From Marsupella aquatica (taxonomy: Eukaryota; Marchantiophyta), in assembly GCA_973895155.1 (NCBI GenBank), contig OZ316891.1, positions 30,380,001 through 30,444,000 of the forward strand: a DNA stretch of 64,000 nucleotides. The letters run 5' to 3'. Below the pieces are notes generated by a model. The model had not been told where the DNA came from and ran no database searches. It saw only the letters and a list, made by a program, of their open reading frames with translations. A program made the position numbers and the translations under genes. Each line of letters starts with the position of its first letter. Position 1 is the stretch's first letter. This document shows positions 1-12,700 of the stretch, piece after piece.

Positions 1-3000
1 TCACATCACGTTGAATTTCCGCTTGGATGTAGTGGATTCTTCCATTGTTGTTTGGGCAGGGACGTTGGATAGCAGCCCCTGGTTGCTACTCCTCCTCAGT
101 CTGTCGATCAGGGACTGAGATTGTTGATGTGTCAGCCCTACCAGCATATCAAGTGGCATCTTGAAATCATGCCTCAATGTGGTCAGTTGCTCTAAACGAG
201 CTCCCTTTGTGACCTGGATGTACTCAAGCATCCCGTCCTTGTAAGTGAGCTGGTCTTCCTCAAAAGGAAATGCCATGTACCTAAGAATCTCCTTCATGAC
301 ATCTGCATTTATTTTCAACACGGAGTTAGTGCTTAATGTGCACATGAGATGGTTTAATTCATTTTTTGGGGGGGTTTTCTCTTTGTGCTTACCAGTCGCT
401 GGTTTATCTCCACAATGGTCGTAGAAGTCGGCCTTGAACACTTTCCTCTCTTCGATTGTTTTTGACAGTTCTCTCCTGTTGATCCCGTTTAGCATCTCAG
501 TTGTCTCGATTCCGAGACCGTTGCCGAAAGAAATTTGTTTAGCCGTTACCTCCAAGTTCTCTGTCTTGAAGTCATCCGATGGCAGCTCTCTGATGATCAT
601 CCTTGCCATTTCTACGGCTGTCATGGGTTGCACAGGAAAGATGTGAACAATCTCTTAGAACAATAGTGCCCGTCAATGTTAATGAATCTTGCAACTTTTG
701 TATCATCATTTCATTATCGCTTGCATCAACAAGGTGAAGTATAAAGTGGACACTCTTTACCTGAACTGATGTCGGAGTAGCGTTTGTCAGATTGCTATTT
801 GCGCCTGTCATTGTTTCTCGTGGTTGTTGTGATGCCTTGGCTGCCTTGTTGCCTTGGTGGTCGACATCTGCTTGTTGAACATGACGAATGGATAAGTGGA
901 ACACTTTGAAGTCCGACGGCGTAAGATCTCCAACAATGCGCATGAATGCTCTATTTGTGATCATACTCAACATAACGTACACCAGGCCCGGTGTGAATGC
1001 ACTGTTTATTTCTAGCACGACCTTGCCCGCTATTGTGCAACCTTGGCTTTTGTGACCTGTTATGGCGTATCCCAACATGAGTGGGAAAGTGGATTTGCGA
1101 TGGGTTTGCTTTCCCGAGATGAACTTCTTCTCATGAACCGTGCGATTGATCTTTACGAGGCAGTGGTTGGAAGACATTCTCACAAAAATCGACATTTTGC
1201 CTTCGGCTTCTATAGTGATTTTCTCCACAATTTTGCCGTTGCCGTTCACGGCCTGCTTGGAGAGGTCGATGTTGTGTGTTAGAATCACCTTGCATCCAAT
1301 TGTAACGTTTGTCAGTGTGTGGAAGGAGGGATCTTGTATCCAAGGTTGGGTGGATTCGTCTGAAGGGGCATTGGTGAGTATTGGGACGGACACGATCTCT
1401 TGGCGGGGAAAATATCTCTGTAATGCACGTTCGTTGTAGTTGTCGACTGTTTCTCTATGTGTGCATATCACGGTCATCAAGGCGTCTATGAAATCATGGA
1501 ATCTTGTTTGGACACGTAACATCGTCCCAGGCACGCATCGATCGATTCTTGGGTAGGGAGGTTTGTGCGGGTGTTGTTAAGGAACTCCATGAACTCCCTG
1601 TCTGTGGTCTGTTTGAGCACAGTGCTGAGGTGAAATTTCTGCATGGTCTCAAAATATGGCGACGACGAGAGGTGGCACGACCTGCATATGTCATTGGTGT
1701 GGTGGGTGCAAACTGGAGGCAATTGGCACATGTCTCCGACCAGGATGATCATCTTATTTTGGAACGGGTTGGATGAGCAATGCTCGTCTTGGAGTGTCTT
1801 GTGTAGTCTTGTGGAGACGCAACGCAGCAGTTTGGGTGTCAACATGCTCGCCTCATCTATGATGAACACATCATTGTTCCTCAAGAGGTGGTATTGGGGA
1901 CTGGTGATGTGCAGAGGTCTGAGCTCTCAGTGTATTGGAATGCTGAACAAGGAATGCATTGTCACCACGTCGACATGAAGGTTTATGGCAGCCACGCCCG
2001 TGGTGGCATACCTCTTCACCTTCCTCCCTTTCGATGTCAAGTATTTGTTAATGTACGAGATGAAGAAAGTCTTGCCGAATCCCGGATTTCCATCGATCAT
2101 GAACAGATCGCTCTTGACATCCTTGAGGGTCTCAAACACTTTGATTTGCTCCGAAGTCAAGTTGACGGTCGGGAGAGTTTTGTCGTTGAGCACCGGGCCG
2201 ATCGGTTCCTCTACAGCGATGGTGGGGACCGCTTGGAATGTGGTCGAGTCGTTGAAAATTTGGTGGGGAAGCTTTTCATTCAGCTCCTATAGCAGGTGGG
2301 ATGTGTGGTGGGTGGAGTAGAGGTGCGATGCGCAATACTCAAGCACCAACTTGTGTATGTTGTCGACGTTGGTTATCAACTTGCGGTGTATGCACTCGTG
2401 CAAGTAACTCCACGTCTCGCTTATGGGCCTGAGGAGAATCTTGCCTTCTGCACGGAATCTCATGACCTTCAGGAGGTAGTTGTAGAAGAAGCCGTTCATC
2501 TTGTATACTAGATGATACTCCAAAAATTGCACGAGCCGATCCATCGGATACACAAAATTGTCTTGCAAATCCCTACCGACGTAGTCTTTGGTGTTGTTTT
2601 TCTTATTGGTTAGGACCTCGTGGTTGGTGAAGTAGTCGTAGAAAGACATTGCAAACATGTCCTCGGGCCTCTATGCGTAGAGTCTGGTGGGATGCAAACA
2701 TATCCCCGAGGACTTTCGGTAGATGGCGGACCTCAATTCCAGAGGCGACGAGTCCATGAAGGCCACTGTCTCTGAGCGATGGATGATGTTGATTTTGAGG
2801 CATGTCAAGGCCGCCTCCGCGGCGCACACGCTCCGAGATAGGACGGCTCCGCTGACGAGCTTGAGTTGGACTTTAGACAATTCCACGAGTCCTAGAGTGC
2901 GCGCATCGTTCGCATTAAGCTGGAGTGATCCTAGGGGCTCGCATTTGATCGCGTACTTGAGCAAATAGAATGACCAGGCCGCGTTTGTGACGCGTTGCAA

Positions 3001-3200
3001 GTTCATGTGGGCGCCCCACAACAGCAACACGAGCAGGTGGTATGGCACAACGTTTCAGTGGTGGTCGCTTGGCGTGTGGTACCTCCATTTCCCCGTGGTG
3101 GGGTTGATGGCCGCATCTTTGTTGAGGTGAGTTTCTTGGGGGAAACCCAACTTGCAGTACTTGAGATGTGTGCGTCAAAAGAAATCAAAATCCATCCATC
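1..3200 (-). pseudogene. Decayed Helitron replicase-helicase (Rep C-terminal part plus PIF1-like helicase)
   Basis: Read on the minus strand, the pieces follow the order of a Helitron protein. About 3180-2680 is the Rep-to-helicase linker, with CKLGFP, VVPYH and LLLLWGAHMN..LLKYA motifs. 2658-2287 is an uncharacterised middle part. 2193-1927 holds a Walker A motif (GNPGFGKTFF). 1884-1486 holds Walker B (FIIDEASML) and GDMCQLPPV. 1534-572 holds the late helicase motif GYAITGHKSQG. 633-1 is the C-terminal tail, ending in TGA at 1-3. The reading frame shifts several times, and there is an in-frame stop between the Walker A and Walker B parts near 1927. The HUH nuclease that should lie upstream is missing: similarity stops at about 3200, next to a tandem repeat. 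Known for the family: rolling-circle transposition. This copy cannot make the enzyme. Confidence 0.85.
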
Positions 3201-3213
3201 TTGAACTGGACAA

Positions 3214-3424
3214 CCGCTATTACAATGAGCCCAAGCCTCCAGTGATTGAGACATTAATCCTGGCAACAATGCTCGGCAGCGCACGACATTTGGTGAACAC
3301 CCATAAACTCACAACTATCCGTTATTACAATGAAGCCCAAGCCTCCAATGATTGAGACATTAATCCGGGCAACAACGCTTGGCGGCGCACGACATTTGGT
3401 GAACACCCATAAACTCACAACTGT
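3214..3424. repeat. Tandem duplication, two ~105-bp copies
   Basis: Two adjacent near-identical units (3214-3318 and 3319-3424) share the stretch from 'attacaatga' through 'gacatttggtgaacacccat'. They sit where similarity to the Helitron protein ends, so they may mark the truncation point of that element. Confidence 0.85.
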
Positions 3425-4601
3425 CCATTTCAAGTAGATGAGATTTTTCGATCTGACTTAGGATCTCTCTCCATGTCGAGAAGTATAGGTGGAAAGTGTT
3501 CCTAGTATAACAAATCTTTTAGTAACCATTCATAAAAGTACATGTATTAGATTTGACAACTTAGTACTACAAATCCAGGGCCAGACTTTCCAGACCTTGA
3601 ACAATCATTGTAATGTAGTGAGTTATGCCCATTCAATCGATACATATATTCAATGGTAAGAGAGTATGGTCTGATCGATTTTTCTCGTTTGTTTCATGGT
3701 TGTCTTTCTTCTCGAGCAATTCAAGCTATTGTAGTTTTTTTCAGTCCAAGAAATTGAATCATCCATAAATTCTCATTAATTAATTAATATTATTGGTTAT
3801 TATTTATTGGTTACGGACCATAAAGAGGATGGGCAATAGGTTGTTCGGGGTTAAAAAATGGTTATGAATCTATGATTTATTAAACATTTTGTTACCTAGA
3901 GTAAATTAATTATTATTTTTTATATCAAAATTTATGATATAATATCATCAATTTTACCAAAATCATACCACAAACATGAATGTTGAAATAAATTTTGTTT
4001 TGTAAACCAATATGTACCTGTTTGCGACATATCTCGATGATGTGGCGCACTATGGTGCCAAGAAATTTGGAAAGGACCTCTAGTGGGGTTCGTAAAGAGG
4101 GTTATGCTGCAATCCATCCCAGTTGCTAAAATCTGTCTCAGCTTTTAGGCAAATGTGGAGGTCCATGGTAGCTTCAGATTCATCGTACTTGTGGGAAATC
4201 AATCCCATAATTTGTTGATTTGTAAGCTTTGAGAACTAACGTCAAGAGATCTTCTTAAAAATAACGAAACACACCATCCCTCTCGGAATTCTGAACCTAG
4301 TTGTCGGGCTATCACCATCTTGATATTTGTACACATGACCGCCGTAACAAAAACTGCAAAACGAGCACTTGGTGATACCTCACTCACCTAAGCTTACCAG
4401 CACTAATTTCTACTTCAATTTAGTGTCTGGATCTGCGTTTGTTAGAGCTCACTCACCTGTGTGCATTCTCACCAATGGATACAAATCGACTCACCTGAAT
4501 TTCGGCTTCTCGCAAGAAGGTTTGATTCTGGGACTCCTATCGACAACAGTATACAGGATCACAATCTGAGATTTTGTTATAGTAATTTGTGAGGGCTACC
4601 A
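3425..4601. other. AT-rich spacer downstream of DNA-PKcs, with one dispersed-repeat copy
   Basis: No gene is seen. The part next to 4601 must hold the DNA-PKcs 3' UTR (minus strand). At about 4030-4110 is a diverged copy of a repeat also found near 28505-28585 and in both inverted-repeat arms. Its core reads roughly 'gatgtggcgcactatggtgcc' followed by 'ttggaaaggacctct' and 'ggggttcgtaaag'. This suggests an old, unclassified element family. Confidence 0.5.
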
Positions 4602-7600
4602 CTACACCCATGCTTGCCATCCAGTCCATATTCGTCCAAGGAGGTTTGGATCTATGGCCTGATCAATGAGGCAATCCACCTGTTCCTGAACTGACCGGCA
4701 TTTCTCCCCGGTGATGCGGGCTCGGACATTCCGACTAGGGCTGCCCCGCACTATGGCTTCAAGCGCAGGCAAGTAAGGCTTGTTGGCATGTAAGGAGGAT
4801 TGAAGTTCAGCAATTGTAATAGCAGCTGGGTTCCAGAGCTCAAGCTTTCTCTGAGCATTCGAGACCTTCAGCTCAACATACTGTTGCTCAAGGTTTGCCT
4901 CCATTTCATCAGACCCACTTTGCTTCTCTCGAATGCTGTTTGTCTTCATGGCCTCATTTTTCCAATCCACCAAAGGCTCCTTAACGAAAACGTCCATCAC
5001 TGCAGAGATTATGTCTCTACTTTGATGTAGTGCAGATAATGTGTGCACCATATCAGTTCGCAGCAGTCCAAGGGCATCCAGAGGGAGAAGAAAGTTGGTC
5101 AGCTGATTGGTGAGTCGGAACGGTATAAGTTCTGGGATAGGCAGAAGTATAACGCCAGTCCCAAAGCTGTAACCAAAATCAATCGGGACCAGTGACCCAC
5201 TTTGCATGTCAACTAGACAGTTGGCAAGATGACGGTCCCCAACTCCAGCAATATATCCACATATGCTTACAACCGACAGACTTTTGGCAAACTGTGACCT
5301 TAAGGCCAGATACGATTCTGCGCTCGTAGCCCATCTTGCCACTCCTGCCCTGAACGTGTCCCAAGGAAGTTGGGACTGAATCCCGGTCAACATTTGATTG
5401 ATTTCATCAAAACCTGCTTTCTTGTAGAGGTTTGTGAAGCTCTCAAGTAGACTCTTTGACGCCCCCCCCCTTCTTTGTACCCAATCCTGGTGTAGGGCCC
5501 TCAACTTTAGAAGGAATCCCGTGGCTGCATCCTTTCCTTCCTGAGCTAATTGAGGAAGCTTGGAAATGAGCCCATCCTTCACGACATCCTCTAAAACACA
5601 AGTGTTCTCCACAAACTGTAGCAGCCCACAAGATTTCGAGACGGGAACTACAGCGTAAGTTCTTATGGATAAACCTCGGTGAGACGCCGCAGAATTTCTC
5701 TGGAGAATGCTGTTCATAACTTCAAACAGCTGCTCAATCCTTTGATCCAGTCGAATGTCCTCCCCACCCTTTACCACAAACTTGTACTCCTTCTCGTCCG
5801 ACCCTCTCATAGTTAAAACTTTTGGTCGTTGTTTCGAACCGAGGGAGATAAGAGTCTGATCAAGTCCCACCAATTTCACATGTGAAAGATGGTTGGGCTC
5901 ATGAAAACCATTGTACTGGCCAGGTATTTCAATTGTGAATTTTGCATCGGATCCACTGGACTCACTCCGAGAGGAAAACGTGCCACTTTCTTGTCGACTG
6001 ATCGGTGCAGATGATGATTGGTCAAACTTAGCCATCCATTTAGATAGATGTGCAAGACTCATAACACCAGTTTGTAGACTTTGTATGGCCTTCTGTAAGT
6101 TTGCCATCAAATCTTTTACTGCGGCCATGAATCCCTTCTCGTCCATGTGAAGTAGCTTGTGCCCATCATCTCCAAGTGCCTTCTTCACCCGTTTCGACCA
6201 ATCACGAGCAAACTTGCAATTATATTCTCCAGCCTGCCGCGAAGTTTGACACATGCCATCCACGTCAAGGCAGTCTTCCACAAGATCTGCGAACACAGCC
6301 TTGGCCATCTCGCTGTTTGAGGCTGCCAAATAGTTGTTTATTTGAGAAAGTCCATCTCTCAGACGTTGCTCTGGAAAGGTCAGATCTTCCAGAGCTCTGA
6401 CAAACCCTTGCATGTAATCATTCTTCAAAAGTTTTGCCAGCATGAGGGTTCTTTTCTGCCCAACCTGTCCAAAGTCTTTCTCACTCACATGAAACGGAAA
6501 ATACAGAGAATGAGGGTGGAGTCTTGCAATTTCCTCCAGCAGTCTCACAAATAATTTGCCCTCTTCTTGATCCATCACAGCAAGCATTTGGGGTATCCAA
6601 GGAATGAATACCCAGCTCGGGACTTGTTTGACCTGGTTTGGAAATTCTGGATGTGTTTCAGGATACTGACCAACAAGAGACAAAATCCTCGCAACTCCAT
6701 GCTGTGCCCGTAGTGAAGCGTCTAATGTGGCTGCTTTCATCATGTGCTTGACTATCAGTGGAGGGTAAATGGACGCTGGTGGAAGTCCCATAGTGAAGTC
6801 TCCTTTCGTAATCCCAGCTCTCACATCATTGTTGCACTCTTCATTCTTTGTAGATTTGAGTAGCTCATCACAAAATTGCCCAAACTTGAGAGAAGTTTTT
6901 GCTAACCGTCGTAATGTTCTGGGATCAACAGAAGATTCGTTACCGACACTCTGATTTGTGAAAACCTCTGAATAAGCCGTGTAAGCTGCCCCGAGCAGGG
7001 ATAAGCACTCCTTCACGGCGGATGGATTTGGGTCTGTATTAGGCAAGCAACCTAATGTACTCCAAGCAAGCTGGACGGAGGCATTTGCTTCAAGCAATTT
7101 GAAACTCATCCAAATCCTTGAATCTTCCTCAACCCCTGGCTTTCGAGCACTGGATTTGATATAACTTAGAACCTGCACCCCAAACAGAACCAAGAATGGT
7201 TCACAACTTCAGCGATGAAATCTGTAGATATGTAATATCATTAAATCATTTTCTAGCATTGTTCACTGTGTGAACCAAGAAAGCACTGTCAAACTCACAT
7301 AGTCGATATTACCCCAGTTCTACACGACGCGAAGTCGGCACGCAGTTCATGCTGGTTAAGAGTTAGACATCAAAAGGAAGTACCAACCTCATTGAGCATT
7401 CGAGGGGCTTTGCCAGCTTGTACGTTCTGGATACGACTCGCTTTAAGTAATTGGAGCTTCACAAGACCCTTTGTAGACTCGTAGTCTAACTTAACTTGGT
7501 TTTGAGACCCTTGTCTAGCTGCAATGTACTCCTCCATATACTTCTGCAAATTTAGACACAGTCAAACTCCAGTTTTCGTTCCCTACTTGGCAATTGAGAC

Positions 7601-9794
7601 ATCTTCCGCATACAGTCTAAACAGAAAAACGTTTCATAATGTGCACAGCTTGACGGAACAAACCTCAGCGACGCTGTATGCACCCTGCTTTATGTGACTG
7701 CTAGCTGCTTGACGGAAGATGTGGGCCCTCTCTTCGTCAAGCTTAGAGGCAAATGTTGTCTTGACATCATCTTTCGAGTTTAACTGCTTGTTGACCAGGC
7801 CTTGAAATTTATGGAAGAAAACCAGTCGATTTTGTACGATGTCTTCCCATACTTCCACATCGTCGTCTCTTGATGAAGGCCAACGATTTCTCCACTCTTG
7901 CAATTTCCTATTGCAAGAACACAACATCCAGTTTGTACAAGAACAGTTCATATTAATAATTCGGGACGAGAGAGTCCACATCTGCTCAAAGTCCAATTAA
8001 ATCGTATCCTAATAAATTGAAGTACTTCAAGAGTAGAAATACTAATCAACCGAAACGGACTTGTGCTGTGTTTTGACGTTTTATTTTAGTACGAGGAGAA
8101 AACCATATTTGAGAGAGGAATATTCGAATGTCACTGCTATACAACCTCGGAATTTCCGCCAATTGTCGACTAGCCATAATGTCAGTAAATTCGTCCAATT
8201 CAGCCATCTTTTGGAGCTTTTGCAATTGTCGTCGCCTGGCTCCAACTGCCAGAGGGTGGAGCGCTGACCACTGCTTTCTGAAATGCCTGTAACAGTTTGA
8301 GAGGAGAAATCGAGAACGGTCCAGCTGGTCATTCACCACTGCCAATTGTGCCAGCTGTGAACCATAATGCTTCATAAGAACATCTCTCTTACCAGGCTCC
8401 TCCAAAGAAGATTGGATGAAATCTGTTGCCATAGAACGATAGGTGGCCACTTTGACAGTCCCTCGCATAAACAAACCCAGATACGGCTCTTTCAAATTTG
8501 GATCCCAGAGCCTTCTGAGATCTGGATCTGACGATTCGTCTTCATCTTTTACCTGCTCCACTGTGTCTGCTAATATCAGATCCCACCTATTCAAGTCTGC
8601 TAGGCACACTAAGCGTTGATTATACCAGATGTCTTGCTCTATTTTAGAGACCCCTGCAAAATTATCGTCCATGAGCAAACAAGAATCAGTGAGCTATCTA
8701 TGAAGAAGCTAATCAGTTGATCAATGTAGCACCAGAAGGAAACAAGTCTATCAGCATTTCCTGCAACAGTGCACCACAAGTAACCCCGCCCAATATCCAC
8801 AGGTGCATGTCCTCCTTGAAAAGCGACGGGCTAGATTCCCCGAAACCATAGCCAATTTCCACTAATTCCCGAAGATTACCGTTGTTGTGCTCTAATGATA
8901 ATTAAAAGCTGAGGGTTTAATCTAGGGGAATAGCAAGGCAAGAAGCCGAGGTTGTTATACTGGGAAAGTGCGTCCGAACAGGATCAAACAGAGAACGGGA
9001 TAATTCCAACATTTCGCAGAAAATGTCCATGACAAACAAACCCCAAACCCAACTCCTAAACTCCCCGTGGGGGGCGGGGGAGTTGTTGCTGCTATCTAGG
9101 CAGCTTCCACAGCTCGTAGGGAATGCCTTAGTCTGGAGAACAGTACCAGGATTGTCGTCCGAAAGTGTATCTAGAGCCTGGTCATAGAGAACCAAACCCT
9201 CACTTGGGTCACCTCCAAGTTGAGCTTCCAGTGCTTGGTGTGTAATCGGCTTCTTCGTCAGGTTCTTGCGATACAGAGAAAGCACGACATCATCCTCACC
9301 AAGTTCACTGTATAAACGTGCAAGTTCCAACCACGCCTCTTCAAGATCTGTCTTCTCTCGTTTTGTTGGGATTCCAGCTGCACCCTTGTGGCGTTTACTG
9401 GTGGTGCCTGGAGATGGGCCGTCGTTTGCGTTCTCATGCAATATCTCCATTTCCAGAACTACAATACCCGAGTGGAAATTCGTTGACTTCAGACTGGCAC
9501 TGCCGACTAGCTTTGGCTGGATCCAGATCTCGGAATCTTCCAAGCAAAGTGCCTCCAGGCAACCTACAAACGATATCCCGTTGCGGGTATTTTGCAAAGC
9601 CTTCTCAATTCCTTCCTTCATCGAAGATTTGATGTCGCCGTGCTTACTTTTCAGCGCAGCAGTGGGTTGAAGGGCATAAATTGCTCTGCAAATCAGAGTA
9701 AGGAGCAGCCTTGCAAACGTTGCATCGTTTTGAGCTAGAGCCGCCAATGGAGTCAAAATCTCTTCATTTTTTATTTCAATGTCAGGTAACTCTC
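4602..9794 (-). other. PRKDC: DNA-PKcs exons 29-33: FAT domain, PI3K-like kinase, FATC
   Basis: Exons 9794-9147, 8653-8146, 7907-7664, 7543-7388 and 7172-4602. Exons 28-31 total 1,941 nt, a multiple of three, as are exons 32 (156) and 33 (2,571), which supports the map. Exon 33 encodes the C-terminal FAT part, the FRB-like region, LEIPGQY-type kinase entry (here IEIPGQYNG), VKGGEDIR (about 5766-5790), GVGDRHLAN (about 5221-5250), IDFGYSFG (about 5161-5185) and the FATC just upstream of the stop at 4602. Where human DNA-PKcs has ATQFLP after DFG, with Thr3950, this protein has TGVILLP, so that TQ site is absent. Confidence 0.88.
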
Positions 9795-12700
9795 CTGTCC
9801 ATCCAGTAAAAACATTCTCAGAGTTGTTCTAGATGCATTAAAAGGCATAAACGCAAATGGATAGCTTGCTTTCTGAATTGGTCATCGGGGAATATGGATC
9901 TGCCCAATATAGAAACGAGTTATGGTTCCCTTACCAATCCGATATCGCCTCATCATGTGCACCTTGTTTCCTCGCTCAGTCGCTTGTTGCTTCGCACGAG
10001 CATCTCGTCTACGGTTAGCATTCATTACTCCTCGTATTATTTGCGATTTAGCTGCATTTGCGAGAATAAATCTTCGCCTCGGAACTGTAGAATCGTTGAG
10101 GGTCATTGAGTCCTGAGTTGTCGCCTCTCTCTGTGTTCTGGTAGGTCTCCTTGACATTGCAAACAAGGCACTCTCTTGACTTGCCTGCGTGGAGCTTGTC
10201 ATTGTGTCCTGAGTTTGAGTCAAAGTTGATGCGAAAGTTGCCCGTATCATGTGTGCTTCTTTGGGGACTGTAGCACTTCCTTCTTGAGAGGAGACGACCA
10301 CTTGTGAGAGACTCTCTTGCGAGCCCTGAGGGACGTTTTGGGATTGAGAGAATAGAGGTGTCATTGGAAGGCTACTAACTGACCATGAAGTATTGATCGT
10401 ATGCTCATGAAACTCACAATCAGAGAGCGGTGCATTGAAAATTGGCCGCTTGAAGTCAATTGAATCTTCACAAAGCTGGCCAGATACGTAACAGGTTAGA
10501 ATCAGAAAAAACACAACCGACCTTGACTTTCGAGCCTGAAACTTGAGAGAGCAGTATTCAACAATGACATTATAATGATCGAAACTATACCTTAAGCAGC
10601 AACACATTGGTGAACTGTGCCCAATACTCTTCTACTGCTGGATCATACATTTCATTGATCATCTGGGTCAACCGGTGTCCCAAATCTTGGGACAAATGCA
10701 CATGCCAGAAGTTTTGAATTCTCAGCCTGATAACATCTGCAGTATCAATCAGGCCAGCCAGTAATGACCGAACAATCAATCTATTTGTGTTCACACCCTC
10801 TCTCTCGTAAACAGAGGTGAGGATATGATAGTATTGCTGTCGACAGTCCACACTCTCATGGGCTGGAAACGTTTCACAGAGAACTGGTATCACTCGTTCA
10901 GTTATCTTCGTGTCAGGCCCATCCTTGACCAACTCCATGAGGAGCTGCAAAGACTTAAGCTGAGCAACTTCATCTCGATAAGTCAAGAGTTTGTTCAAGG
11001 ATGGGAGTAGCATATTCAGGAAACTTGAAATACAGGCAGGATATCGTAAGAATACATCCAGCGCAATCGTTTTAAAAACTCCAGGCAGTTTGGGTAACAT
11101 ATCGATGAGCACTGAGGCAAAGCCTTCAACATACTGGGGAAATCTGAGAGTAACTTTGTTCAGAATATTCAGAAAGCAATCGAGACTACTATCTCTGACA
11201 AAGTTGAGCAGACATTGTTTCAGAGGAACCTCCAGGATCGCTTCATCTCTGGGAACTATAGAGTCTTGAGCCGTCTCCTTCCGTTGTTTTAATGCTATGC
11301 CCAGTAGTTCTCCTGATGCCTCGTAGACCTCTTTGCCCTTAAAACTCAGGTTTTGAAGCAACGCATGATATAACTCCTTTTCCGAAAAGTCATCTCTGAA
11401 AGGGTCATACATAGGAAGTTCTGACACTACTATAGCCCCCAGCAACTGAAGCCCAACAATCCTCTGCATCCGTACCACACGGTCTGAACTACTAGCCGCT
11501 TTGCCCCCAGCACAGAGATAGTTTAAAATGATTCGTTTCTCGAGCTGAAGATCCTCCTTCCAACTCCCGACAAACAGTCGTATGATGTCGACATTTCCAC
11601 GAAGAACTTGAACTGATCCATGAGCTGCTACTGACATCAAGTGATTGATAAAGGCAGATGCAACTCCTGCATCTGGAGGTCTGGCGATTTTCCATTGCAG
11701 AATTGTGATGCAAATATCTCTGAGCATATAATGGAAATTCATTCCCCCCGATTTTGCAGGATCTAGCAAGATAGTCTGGACCATAGGAACAAACCAACTT
11801 TGGCAGTATGGAATGAATACCTTCCAGGATTTTGTCAAAACCTTTGTAAGAAAGAGACGGACATTGATATGTGTGGCTGAATTTTGCATTGTTGAGTGAA
11901 GACCTCTCATCCACTCCGGCATGTCCCCGCGCCCTGCTCCAAACCGTGTGTGTAGGGTCTCAATCAACCTCAAGACCACCGGCATGCATGGATGTAGATC
12001 GAAGTCATCTTGGTCCAAGTCCATTCTATCTATTAGAGCTTCAGGCACAGTATCACTCTCTCTGAAAGAAAAAGGATCGACATAAGTTTCCTCAGCACTG
12101 CCAAAGTCAACTTCAAGATTCAAACTCATTCGTATACTTGCCGTGTCACTCCTAGATTCAGATACTCCGCCACGGCTGACAAATGTGTTGATTAAGGCTG
12201 GCTCTTGGCTCAACCCAGCGCCAGCAAAGTACTGTGACGAAAGAGTATTTAGGCTTAAGCTCACATCCCCTTGTCGCCTGATTCTTGCCTTTTGCTTGGC
12301 TCTCATTTCCCTGATAGTTTGAGAGGCAAGTTGCAATTGGCTAGTCTCCACTGGAAAGCTGTTGTAAACCTTATCAGTGTCAAACAAATGTTGCCAGATC
12401 ATCCCCGCGGGCCCTTCTTTGAACAGGACAGAGAAAATCCTTTCCTGCTCCTGAGTTCGTAATGCAATGGCCGCCAAACAGTTGTAGGCTGAGATATGCA
12501 ACTCTCTCCACAGAGTAGAATTCGTTGAAAATAGCTTCACAGGGTCATTTTTCGCTCGGGACTCGGCCATGGTTTGCTTCATCAACAAAGCATTAGAAAC
12601 AAAAGGAGTAATCTTCTCCTTGATGATTGGGGCATCAACTCTCAGAAAGAGTTGTTCTACTAGATAATAATGACAAATTTTGGACACCAGAGTCTCTTCT

